From DATFVA01 sp963711455 (GTDB lineage Bacteria; Bacteroidota; Ignavibacteria; Ignavibacteriales; Ignavibacteriaceae), in NCBI GenBank assembly GCA_963711455.1, contig CAVQEH010000010.1, positions 434,001-498,000 on the forward strand: a stretch of DNA of 64,000 nucleotides. The letters are read 5' to 3'. The notes beneath the pieces are model-generated. The model had not been told where the DNA came from, did no database searches, and was given only the letters and a program-made list of their open reading frames with translations. Positions within the stretch are counted from its first letter, which is position 1. Each line of letters starts with the position of its first letter. Positions 55,035 through 62,252 of the stretch are shown in pieces. Position numbers and translations under genes: made by a program.

Positions 55035-55639
55035 TTTTTAAAATCATTATCAATTTGAATATTTAATCTGTCAATTTCAGATTTTTGTCTTTCCCAAGCA
55101 GAAATAGCATCATTATATTTTAGTTCATATTCTCGAATTTTTATATCTTTTTTTGATCTGAAAATATTTTCAATAATTGTGAATTGCGGAATAAATTCTG
55201 CTGATTCCTTTAAAGGTTTTGGAGGATAATTTTTATATGATTTCTTCTCAGGTTTGGGAGGTGGAGCTTCGGGAAATTTATCTTTCTTCTTAAGAGTATT
55301 CCAATCGACAGTATCATCAATGGATAAGGTATGAATTAATATATTATCAATATCTTCGAGCAACTTAATTGCTTCATCTGTCCTTGTCTTTGCTTCTTCA
55401 TAATTCACTTCTTTTTCGTCAAGTTTTTGTTTTCGCAACGAAATGGTAGTCCACTTATCATTCCATTTTTGGACTTGAAGAGTCGCTTTGTTTTCCAGCA
55501 TATCTATTTCAGGTGCTGAAATAATCTTATGCTCATTTAATCCTTCATGATACATTTCTAGAGAATATTTTAATATTCTAGTATATGCAGTATTATAATG
55601 AGCTTGAGCTTCACCAATATGAATTAGATTATCTGACAT
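55028..55639 (-). CDS. N-terminal coiled-coil part of the Mrr-type endonuclease
   Basis: 203 residues, helical, with the proline-rich stretch FPEAPPPKPEKKSYKNYPPKP and the coiled-coil NIFRSKKDIKIREYELKYNDAISAWERQK. It ends at TAG only because a T5 run (55035-55039; A5 on the coding strand) is one base short. With one more A, DFKK continues as ELEQWEIKTGEYEK and joins the catalytic part, giving about 580 residues, the size of known coiled-coil/Mrr endonucleases. So I treat the two as one gene. Confidence 0.8.
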   Translation of the reverse strand: MSDNLIHIGEAQAHYNTAYTRILKYSLEMYHEGLNEHKIISAPEIDMLENKATLQVQKWNDKWTTISLRKQKLDEKEVNYEEAKTRTDEAIKLLEDIDNILIHTLSIDDTVDWNTLKKKDKFPEAPPPKPEKKSYKNYPPKPLKESAEFIPQFTIIENIFRSKKDIKIREYELKYNDAISAWERQKSEIDRLNIQIDNDFKKN

Positions 55640-55716
55640 AATTTTTTATAATGATTGTTGAACATATTAATTCCATTGTTCGACTATAAGAAGTAGGTTA
55701 TTCATTTCGCTAGACA

Positions 55717-55754
55717 CTTGAGTAAGCACATCAACAAAAATACCCCGTGAAAGC
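55717..55754. repeat. Direct repeat DRa
   Basis: A 38-nt unit (CTTGAGTAAGCACATCAACA ... ACCCCGTGAAAGC) that recurs at 58014-58051 with one mismatch. Similarity continues upstream (ATTTCGC at 55704 and 58001). The two copies bracket the IS-interrupted gene at 55872-57938. Confidence 0.75.
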
Positions 55755-55765
55755 GCTCTCACAGC

Positions 55766-55780
55766 AACCTCCGGGAGGTT
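55766..55780 (-). terminator. Hairpin AACCTCC-G-GGAGGTT
   Basis: A perfect 7-bp stem about 90 bp past the stop at 55872 on the minus strand. No T tract follows closely, so it may be part of the repeat neighbourhood rather than a true terminator. Confidence 0.35.
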
Positions 55781-55871
55781 AACTCATCATTATGTCTTTG
55801 GCTAACTTAAAGTAATTCCTGTAAATAGGCAATAAGAAAGATAAAAGATTAAAGGAAAAAAGATAACGATT

Positions 55872-56234
55872 TCAATTAATGTTTAACTCTTTTTTAATCA
55901 TTTCATAATCAAGCTCTAATCCATTTATATATTTTTTTTCTAAAAAATTAAATTCGAATGCTTGATTATAAGGAATAATAATTCTGCCTTGTGGGTCTTT
56001 AGAAAAAGTACCTGTTAGAAGTACTGTTACATCTGATTGACCTATAATCGTAGGTGAAATTGGAATAGATTTTGTCCTCTCCACGTTTTCAGTAAGGAAA
56101 CTTTGTCCGAAGGAAACCAGTTTATAATCAATTATTTTATAGTGGTCAAATTTATATTCAATTAAGAAATAACATTCTAGTAAAATGTTATAACAAGTAC
56201 CACCTTCTGAAATAAAATGAATATTTAATATATT
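55872..56234 (-). pseudogene. 3' part of an IS-interrupted membrane-protein gene
   Basis: 120 codons stay open from the IS5-type element's left end to the stop at 55872, with no proper start. The translation includes ISEGGTCYNILLECYFLIEYKF, YKLVSFGQSFLTENVERTKSIP and IIIPYNQAFEFNFLEKKYINGLELDYEM. A GTG inside it (56084) could start a 70-residue ORF but is not needed. If the element at 56235-57435 and one copy of ATATT are removed, the frame continues exactly into the region after the 5' part at 57468-57938 (390 bases between, divisible by three). Confidence 0.8.
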
Positions 56235-57435
56235 GAAACTTCTGAAAAATTAGATTATTTAATAAAAAACTCTTTTAATTGATTTTTTTTTGAAAATTTA
56301 TTTGTGCTTTTATTTTAAGTTGATGATATTTTTTGTTCTTTGACATATTGGAACACCAAAGCAACTTGGCTCCAACAATTATTTCAGCATATCAAGATGT
56401 CACAGTTATTAACTTTCTGATGTTGTAAACAAATGCTGCCATGATAAATTCAAATCTGTTCCGCTTTAAGTCGTAATAACTGCATCGCTGGTAATTTAGG
56501 ATTTGCTTCATATATGCAAATGGCCGCTCAACTTTGTTTCTGATTGTTGAAAGTAACTTGTTTAGTTTTATCTCTGATTGACTTAATGGCTTGTTGCGGT
56601 AGCCCTTACTTAAAATTCCGTCAAAAATATTCTTCTTTTCCAGTTTGTTTCTTCTGGCTTTATTTGCATAACCTTTATCAGCAAATACCGCTTCTTCTGT
56701 ATAGTCAATCAATTGGTCAAATGCATTTGAATCGTGAAGGGAAGCCTTTGTAAACTCTACCGTTTTGATAATCTCGCTGTCTTCATCCATAGCGATATGA
56801 CCTTTATATCCATAGTAGGTTTTTCCTCTCTTTTGAGTGAAATCCGCGTCATTATCCCTATTACTTCTAGAGGTAGCTTGTGCCTGCTTGATTGTTGCGT
56901 CGACTATAGTTCCTTTACCAACTATGAGATTTAAGCTTTTTAATTGTTTATTGAATTCGTAAAATAATTTTTTATCCAAATCTAAACGGGCAAACATTTC
57001 ACGGTAACGGCATATTGTAGTTTCATCCGGGATTGAATCAAAACTGTTTAGATCAAGAAATATTTGAAGAGCTTCGTCTATCGGCTATTTCTTCTTCTAG
57101 CCTCGGATCAGAAAGGTTATATATAGTTTGCAAAATAAAACATTTTACTATTACCAGGATTAAATCTTCTTCTTCCGGCTGGTGAGTTGTTTTCTTTTTC
57201 TTTAGAGATCGCTTTCTGAATGGGTTTTAACAGCTTCGCCCAGTTTATTCTGGAATTTATTATTTCTAAAGCTTGTTTGCTTTGTGTTTTTATATGTTTA
57301 TTGAATTTATCATTTGCTGCTGATGTGAATAAATCGACATTAGTGATTTTATTGCTTCTCATTGCCATTTCCTAATTTTTGAAGCAAGGCATATTTAAAT
57401 TTTTAATTAATGTCAATTAATTTTTCAGAAGTTTC
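56235..57435 (-). mobile_element. IS5-type insertion sequence, 1201 bp
   Basis: Perfect 18-bp terminal inverted repeats: GAAACTTCTGAAAAATTA at 56235-56252 and its reverse complement at 57418-57435. The 5-bp sequence ATATT is present on both sides (56230-56234 and 57436-57440) as target duplication. The transposase gene inside is frame-broken. Confidence 0.9.
56392..57368 (-). pseudogene. IS5-family transposase gene with two frame breaks
   Basis: The 5' part (from 57368) encodes MAMRSNKITNVDLFTSAAND...LKPIQKAISKEK and the 3' part (56392-56997) the DDE core: VDATIKQAQATSR, KTYYGYKGHIAMDEDSEI, VFADKGYANKARR and NKVERPFAYMKQIL. Between them the frame must shift twice: near 57160 (from RRFNP to a frame reading VIVKCFILQTIYNLSDPRLEEE) and near 57080 (then LQIFLDLNSFDSIPDETTIC). 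Both shifts skip one base. Some IS5 relatives use a programmed shift, but two shifts argue for damage or base-calling errors. Confidence 0.85.
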
Positions 57436-57467
57436 ATATTATTACTATCTTTTTGTGTTATATATGC

Positions 57468-57938
57468 TCATTGCTTTCCTTTGGACAAAGGGGATATTAA
57501 TAATTGTGGTCTAGCTGCATCTAATTTTAATTTTTTTACTACCGAATGAAATGAATCTGTTATTGTTAAGTTATATTTTGCTAAAGCTTCATTTGAGGCT
57601 GTTATACTTTTAATATAGGTGCTGTCAACTTTTTTTATAAATGTACTGTTGGTTGCTATTTGTAATTGGAGTATCTCATTTTGCGTAGCTTGTAATAAAG
57701 AGTCGCTTTTTGCTTTAGATTTATCCGAAGCTTCTTGCTTAATATCAGCTTTCCGATCTTTATAAAGGTTAAAAATTATGCTGAACAGAGCAATAAAGAT
57801 TAATAACCAACCTCTTTTCTTAACTTTTTTATAAAAATGTCCAACAACTGTTTTATCGTATATAAGTTCAGCAACTGTAATAATCGCGAAAATCATTAAT
57901 AGAATATTGATTATAGAATTCGAGAAGTAACTATTCAT
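57468..57938 (-). CDS. 5' part of the IS-interrupted two-helix membrane protein
   Basis: 156 residues: helices at about 8-26 and 43-60, then a coiled coil (KADIKQEASDKSKAKSDSLLQATQNEILQLQ) and KKLKLDAARPQLLISPLSKGKQ. It ends with TGA at 57468-57470. Directly after, in the same frame, come AYITQKDSNN and, past the IS5-type element, ILNIHFISEGGTCYN. So the TGA looks like a later nonsense change or a sequencing error in a gene of about 286 residues. Function of the whole is unknown. Confidence 0.7.
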   Translation of the reverse strand: MNSYFSNSIINILLMIFAIITVAELIYDKTVVGHFYKKVKKRGWLLIFIALFSIIFNLYKDRKADIKQEASDKSKAKSDSLLQATQNEILQLQIATNSTFIKKVDSTYIKSITASNEALAKYNLTITDSFHSVVKKLKLDAARPQLLISPLSKGKQ

Positions 57939-58013
57939 AATTATTGGCTACTAAACCAGATTATTTTTAACACAACTTAATTTATTAAAAACATCATTTT
58001 ATTTCGCGGGACC

Positions 58014-58051
58014 CTTGAGTAAGCACATCAACAACAATACCCCGTGAAAGC
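58014..58051. repeat. Direct repeat DRb
   Basis: Second copy of the 38-nt unit at 55717-55754, same orientation, one mismatch (C for A in the middle). It begins 75 bp upstream of the interrupted membrane-protein gene, so the pair could mark the ends of a mobile or duplicated segment. Confidence 0.75.
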
Positions 58052-58136
58052 TTATTGCTGTTTAGTAATTGTCTGCACCAAAAATACTTCAAATAATTTA
58101 TTAAGGCAAAGAAATTCTAACTGAATTAAAAAGTAT

Positions 58137-58207
58137 GAGACTGTCTCAAAGAATAGTTTATGCAAAAACTAACCTGGTTTAAAAAGGAAAATTTATGACA
58201 CAGCCTC
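58137..58207. mobile_element. Short MITE-like element, about 71 bp
   Basis: Ends GAGACTGTCTCA and (reverse complement) GAGGCTGTGTCA match each other and the ends of the 49336-49494 element (GAGGCTGT-N-TCAAAA). It has no coding capacity and lies between the interrupted gene and the Bor-like gene. Confidence 0.5.
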
Positions 58208-58225
58208 ATCCTTGATGAACTTAAA

Positions 58226-58523
58226 CTATTTTGTTACAGAGACAGTTTTAGGATAAACTGTAACAATTCCGGTAACTATTCCAATAAGAAAATCAACAAA
58301 GCTATGCTGGGTTACAATTGTATAATTATCTGCTCCTCCAGCCATTGCTTTTGCATCAACAGTTGAAATGGGAACCAGACCCCACAAAACATACCACTGT
58401 TTTGCACTTATTTCTGTATTACCTTGTGCCCCATTGCCGACAATAAATTTTTGGGTAAAACAACCGGCAGAAAGAGAAGACAAACATACCCAGGATCATT
58501 AGGGTAAGAATTTTTTTCTTCAT
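58226..58523 (-). pseudogene. Bor-like lipoprotein gene, frame broken in the signal peptide
   Basis: The mature part is CFTQKFIVGNGAQGN...KQWYVLWGLVPISTVDAKAMAGGADNYTIVTQHSFVDFLIGIVTGIVTVYPKTV, matching the Bor lipoprotein family (GLvpi..vd...GGa.nY.v.t..sf.d.l...T.giyt). The true start (ATG at 58523) gives MKKKILTLMILGMFVFS, and skipping one base in the A3 run at 58471-58473 joins it to LSAGC, a proper lipobox. Bor proteins are lambda-encoded serum-resistance lipoproteins, but homologues in this lineage are ordinary chromosomal genes. Confidence 0.75.
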
Positions 58524-58536
58524 TTGTGCAACCTTT

Positions 58537-59154
58537 CTATAGTTTGTTATTAGTTAGTTTAATTGAACCGATTGATGATTCAATCGATTTTACTTCATTT
58601 GGATAGCTGTTTTTAAGAGTTGAATAATCAAATTCAATTATCTGGTTCAAATCATTAATAATTAAAATCTTAAATGTTATTACTTCATTGTCAGTAATTA
58701 AAAACTGGGTGATTGGTAAATTGTCTTTTAAATAATCTGCTCTCTTTAAGTTGGTTTTACCATATTTTTTTAGTAACTCTTTTTCAAGATTATTGACAAT
58801 ATTATTCAGAGAATCCGCTCTTACTTTTATTGCTGTAACGTTAAGTACACTTTTACTGCTGCTGTCGAAAAAAACTTCTAATGGAATAATTTTTATTTCT
58901 TCAGAGATTGGCTGATCCTTTATCAAATAGTTCAACGAATCAAATAAACTTCCTGATATTGTTCCCCAGTTAATTGGGGGATTAAATGATATTTTATATT
59001 CATTTAGATCAATTTTATCTGAAATTAAATTCTGATCGATGTTAAACTTTAACTCTTCCCTGGAGCCAGGTGAATTATTTTTATCTGAACAGGAATAGAT
59101 GGATAGGACAAATAGAATGGAGATACAAAAATGATATAATTTGTTTTTAATCAA
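58537..59154 (-). CDS. Lipoprotein of unknown function
   Basis: 205 residues with a lipoprotein signal (FCISILFVLSIYSC, C22). The mature part is charged and has INWGTISGSLFDSLNYLI and NNIVNNLEKELLKKYGKT. No family is recognised. It is 13 bp upstream of the Bor-like lipoprotein gene on the same strand, so both may be made together. Confidence 0.75.
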   Translation of the reverse strand: MIKNKLYHFCISILFVLSIYSCSDKNNSPGSREELKFNIDQNLISDKIDLNEYKISFNPPINWGTISGSLFDSLNYLIKDQPISEEIKIIPLEVFFDSSSKSVLNVTAIKVRADSLNNIVNNLEKELLKKYGKTNLKRADYLKDNLPITQFLITDNEVITFKILIINDLNQIIEFDYSTLKNSYPNEVKSIESSIGSIKLTNNKL

Positions 59155-59301
59155 TAGCTTAGAGGATAAAATATTTATATTTTTTTTAATAAAGATAATT
59201 TTTCTTCTAAAAAAATAGTTTTATAAATAATTTCAGTTTGTCACTTTCAAGCGTTTGATTTATGGTTTATTTAAGATAAGGAATAAGAATTACAAAAAAA
59301 A

Positions 59302-59491
59302 TTATGTCTCCACAATATTTTTACTTTTATTCTTAAAGCGAAGAGTAAGCATAATCCCGAATATTGTTAAACCGGGCAACAGACCAATCCATACTCCAAC
59401 TATTCCGTATTTAAAAACTAACCCCAACCAGTAGGACTAAAGTTAAGACTATATGGGTTGTGCTAATTCCGGCTAGTTCCGTTCGTGTCAT
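59302..59491 (-). pseudogene. Remnant of a MATE-family efflux transporter (C-terminus)
   Basis: In one frame the minus strand reads KYGIVGVWIGLLPGLTIFGIML then TLRFKNKSK and TAA at 59302, the last helix and tail typical of MATE transporters. In another frame just upstream is MTRTELAGISTTHIVLTLVLLVG, a membrane-helix remnant. Everything else of the roughly 450-residue transporter is missing. The rest of the gap (59155-59301 and 59492-59665) holds only the hairpin at 59585 and a short dispersed repeat. Confidence 0.6.
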
Positions 59492-59584
59492 TTATTACTC
59501 CGCAATGAAAAACTATTGATATTCATCGTGGGGCTTACAAAAATGCATCAAAAGTAATTAGAGTAAATAGGCAACAAAAATTAT

Positions 59585-59610
59585 AAAATACCCACAACTC
59601 GTGGTATTTT
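59585..59610 (-). terminator. Terminator-like hairpin AAAATACC-N10-GGTATTTT
   Basis: A perfect 8-bp stem 56-81 bp past the stop of the SpoIIE-type gene (59666). On the minus strand the stem's 3' arm ends in TTTT and is followed by an A/T-rich tract, suitable for termination. Confidence 0.55.
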
Positions 59611-59665
59611 GCCCCGGCAGCCGCAACTTTGATTTTACTCTTAAACTTACACTTCCGGCTGAAGC

Positions 59666-60208
59666 TTATCTGCTATCAACAATTATAAAAGTAATATCAT
59701 CCTGCTGAGGAGTTTTTTTATCCTGCCACAATTTTAATTCACTTAAAAGAATGTTGCTGAACTTTTCTGCAGGAATATTTTTATTTGTGTAAATCAATTC
59801 ACCCAGATGTTTATCCCCAAATTCATCTCCTGCCGTATTCCTTGTCTCTGTAAGTCCATCGGTGTAAAGCAGGAAGCGGTCGTTCTTATGGAACGTAAAC
59901 TCACGGACAGGGTAATCAGTCTCCATAGAAACGCCAATAAGCAAACCATTGCTTTCAACCGGTTCAAGCTTTTCAGAAGAAGAATTCCAGTAGAGTAACG
60001 GCGGATGACCTGCAGCCGCATACCTGGCAAGACAATTTTCCGAATCAATATAAAGATAGGCAGCAGTTAAAAACTGTCCGTGAAGCTGGCTTCCAATAAT
60101 TTTGCCAAGTTGATTCAGTATTTCACCCGGGTCCTTTGCAGCATAAGTAACCGACTGCATTGCAATCTTTATCATTGAGGCAATTAAAGCAGCAGGAACT
60201 CCATGTCC
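59666..60208 (-). CDS. SpoIIE-type PP2C phosphatase, C-terminal half of a frame-broken gene
   Basis: From the break the frame reads GHGVPAALIASMIKIAMQSV and then AAYLYIDSENCLARYAAAGHPPLL, YTDGLTETRNTAGDEFGD and QQDDITFIIVDSR. These are the metal-binding and core motifs of RsbU/SpoIIE serine phosphatases (GHG, aGHPP, YTDGv.E, DD.T). Part of one gene with the piece at 60209-61085; an isolated ORF could be drawn to 60274 but its first residues are out of frame. Confidence 0.85.
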   Translation of the reverse strand, partial: GHGVPAALIASMIKIAMQSVTYAAKDPGEILNQLGKIIGSQLHGQFLTAAYLYIDSENCLARYAAAGHPPLLYWNSSSEKLEPVESNGLLIGVSMETDYPVREFTFHKNDRFLLYTDGLTETRNTAGDEFGDKHLGELIYTNKNIPAEKFSNILLSELKLWQDKKTPQQDDITFIIVDSR

Positions 60209-61085
60209 CGGAAACATCAGCAACAAGAAAACCGGCTTCATGTGTGCTGATCTGAATAAATTCATAAAAATCACCTGCCACGGAAGTCATCGGGTAATAA
60301 GCAGCGGCTATATTTAATCCTTTTATCTCAGGTACCTTAGCAGGAAGAATTGAAATCTGTATCTGCCTGGCGGTCTCCATTTCATTTTCAATAATAATCA
60401 GCTTTCGTTCATTAGCAAAGATCATCTTTGCTGCAGAGTAAGCCAGGGCTAAAAGCAAAGCTGCGAAACCAAGCCAGCCTGTATATACATAAGTCCTGTA
60501 CCCCAACAGCCCTGATAAATTAGTGTACAGTGCTTCAACCATAAATATGGCCGTACCTGCAGCCAGCACACCCCGGTTGGGAAGCATGAGATATTTGTCG
60601 GATAATCTTTTTATTAATAGGATTATTGTAAAAACAATAAGCGTGATTGTTGCAGTTAGATTATTGGATAACATTAATGCCTGCGATTGTCCTGTAGTAA
60701 GCAGCCGGCTTATGCCTGCAGCAGCAATAACAAGGGCAAGAATGATCATAATCTTTAAGAAAGTCCGGACTATGCCGCGGGTCAGGTTTACCCACGTGAG
60801 CAAAGCAAAAATGAGAATAATATAACTTATTATAACATCTGTTTCGGGAATTATGCTTTGAATGAACTGCGGAAAGAATATAATAACTGCCGATGATTCA
60901 ATTAAAAGTCTGATGCCGTAAGCGCCGCTCCAGGCTGCAAGCCATATTAATATCTTTATGTCTTTCCCCCTCCGCAGCAATGCAATAGAAGCAGATACCA
61001 ATCCGACCAGTAAAAAGAATGTGCCGAATATTATTTCTCCAAGCTGCTGACTCAGTTGACTGATGTTCTGCATTTCATTTTGCAT
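60209..61085 (-). CDS. N-terminal membrane half of the RsbU-like phosphatase
   Basis: 292 residues: seven or eight hydrophobic helices (about 17-220), a short linker with ENEMETARQIQISILPAKVPEIKG (the usual lead into RsbU domains) and AAAYYPMTSVAGDFYEF, first metal motif, ending LVADVSG. One G too many in the run at 60207-60209 (C on the plus strand) diverts the frame. Joined, the protein is about 473 residues. These phosphatases free anti-anti-sigma factors by dephosphorylation; no such partner is visible nearby. Confidence 0.85.
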
Positions 61086-61206
61086 TTATTTCAGACTAAG
61101 TTTCCCCTGATTTTTAAGCAGGTTTAAATACTGCAAACCTGTTTTTAATATTAGAAGCAATTTACTAAAAATCCAGATGTGCTATCTTAGCTACCGGAAC
61201 TAAATA

Positions 61207-61926
61207 TCAGAATGAATACTCAATGCCCGCAAGAATATATGACGTACTTTTATTAAAACTTAACCCTTCGGTAAAACTTCTGAAGTAGTCGACTTTTGAA
61301 CTTAAATATTCATACCTGTACTCAATCAATAATACGAGTTTATTAATATGATATTGCATTCCAAGATGCAGGTTAAAACCAATTCCCGTAACTTCAGAAT
61401 ATCCTCCATGTCCGTAGGTTGATGTAAAATTGACATCGCTGGCATAGCCTATAAGTGCAGCTAAAGCAAGCGATACATAAGGATTAAGGTTCTGCCATAT
61501 TCCTTTATCCCTGTACCTGTAACCGGGACCGGCAGATATTGTGAAAAATTTCAGATCTGATTTAGGTTGATAAATTGTGCTCCCCTGAAGTGTGACATTC
61601 TGTTCGGGAAATCGCACAGGAGAATAAAGTAAATCTGCTTCAAGACCGATATTCTTTGTAAAATATATTTTAGTATTAATTCCAATTCCCAAATCCTGTT
61701 CTAAATGAATGCCTTCAACGGTCGCATCAATTGATTGCCCCCCAAACGATCCGTGTTTTCCATGCGCATTAGAAATCTTTTGAGAAAGTCCATAACCCGC
61801 ATAAATACCCACCAGGACTTCATTATCATTCGTACTATCCCCGGCACTTTCTTTCTGTTCAAATCCATACACAGAAATTTCTATACTAAAAATTAATGTA
61901 ATGATTATTATTATTTTTGTTCCCAC
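61207..61926 (-). CDS. Outer-membrane beta-barrel protein (OmpA/OmpX-like)
   Basis: 239 residues with signal peptide (IITLIFSIEISVYGFEQ). Strands alternate aromatic and small residues (VLVGIYAGYGLSQKI, IGLEADLLYSPVRF, FFTISAGPGYRYRDKG, LVLLIEYRYEYLSSKV) and the protein ends YILAGIEYSF, with terminal Phe for the BAM machinery. It fits the outer-membrane protein beta-barrel domain family of about eight strands. Role unknown. Confidence 0.85.
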   Translation of the reverse strand: MGTKIIIIITLIFSIEISVYGFEQKESAGDSTNDNEVLVGIYAGYGLSQKISNAHGKHGSFGGQSIDATVEGIHLEQDLGIGINTKIYFTKNIGLEADLLYSPVRFPEQNVTLQGSTIYQPKSDLKFFTISAGPGYRYRDKGIWQNLNPYVSLALAALIGYASDVNFTSTYGHGGYSEVTGIGFNLHLGMQYHINKLVLLIEYRYEYLSSKVDYFRSFTEGLSFNKSTSYILAGIEYSF

Positions 61927-62252
61927 TTTTAATTCACCTTTTTTTTATAATATGATTTATTGATTAAGAAAATAATATACTTTTTTGTGAGACCTTTAAG
62001 CAATTTTTCCTTACATTATCCGCATCAAAACCAATTACTGCTAAATTTTTATTTTGGCTAACTTAATGTAAATAGAGTAAACTGGCAACAAAAGTGTCCA
62101 TTATGAATTAACGGATTACAGATCTGGAGGGAAAATAAAGTTGTTTTGCTGCAGGGCTTCAGCCACGTAAAACCAGATGTGGCTAAAGCCGTTGTATTTT
62201 TATCTCGGACTCACTCAATTAAAACTGACGGTAAACAATTACAGCACTTCAT
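61927..62252. other. 326-bp intergenic region with a long hairpin and a dispersed repeat
   Basis: A strong hairpin (GGCTTCAGCCAC at 62155-62166, GTGGCTAAAGCC at 62179-62190, one mismatch in 12) lies about 65 bp past the stop of the T9SS cargo gene; it may terminate it or be a dispersed palindromic repeat. TTGGCTAACTTAA at 62054-62066 with GTAAACTGGCAAC nearby repeats a unit also seen at 55798-55832. No gene is visible. Confidence 0.55.

Noticed and set aside
55717..58051. CRISPR array or integron attC sites
   Set aside because: Only two repeat copies 2.3 kb apart, no regular spacers, no cas genes or integrase, and no attC-type core sites could be aligned.
58226..58523. Prophage marker (lambda Bor homologue)
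   Set aside because: No other phage gene, integrase or att site is nearby; Bor-like lipoproteins occur as ordinary chromosomal genes.
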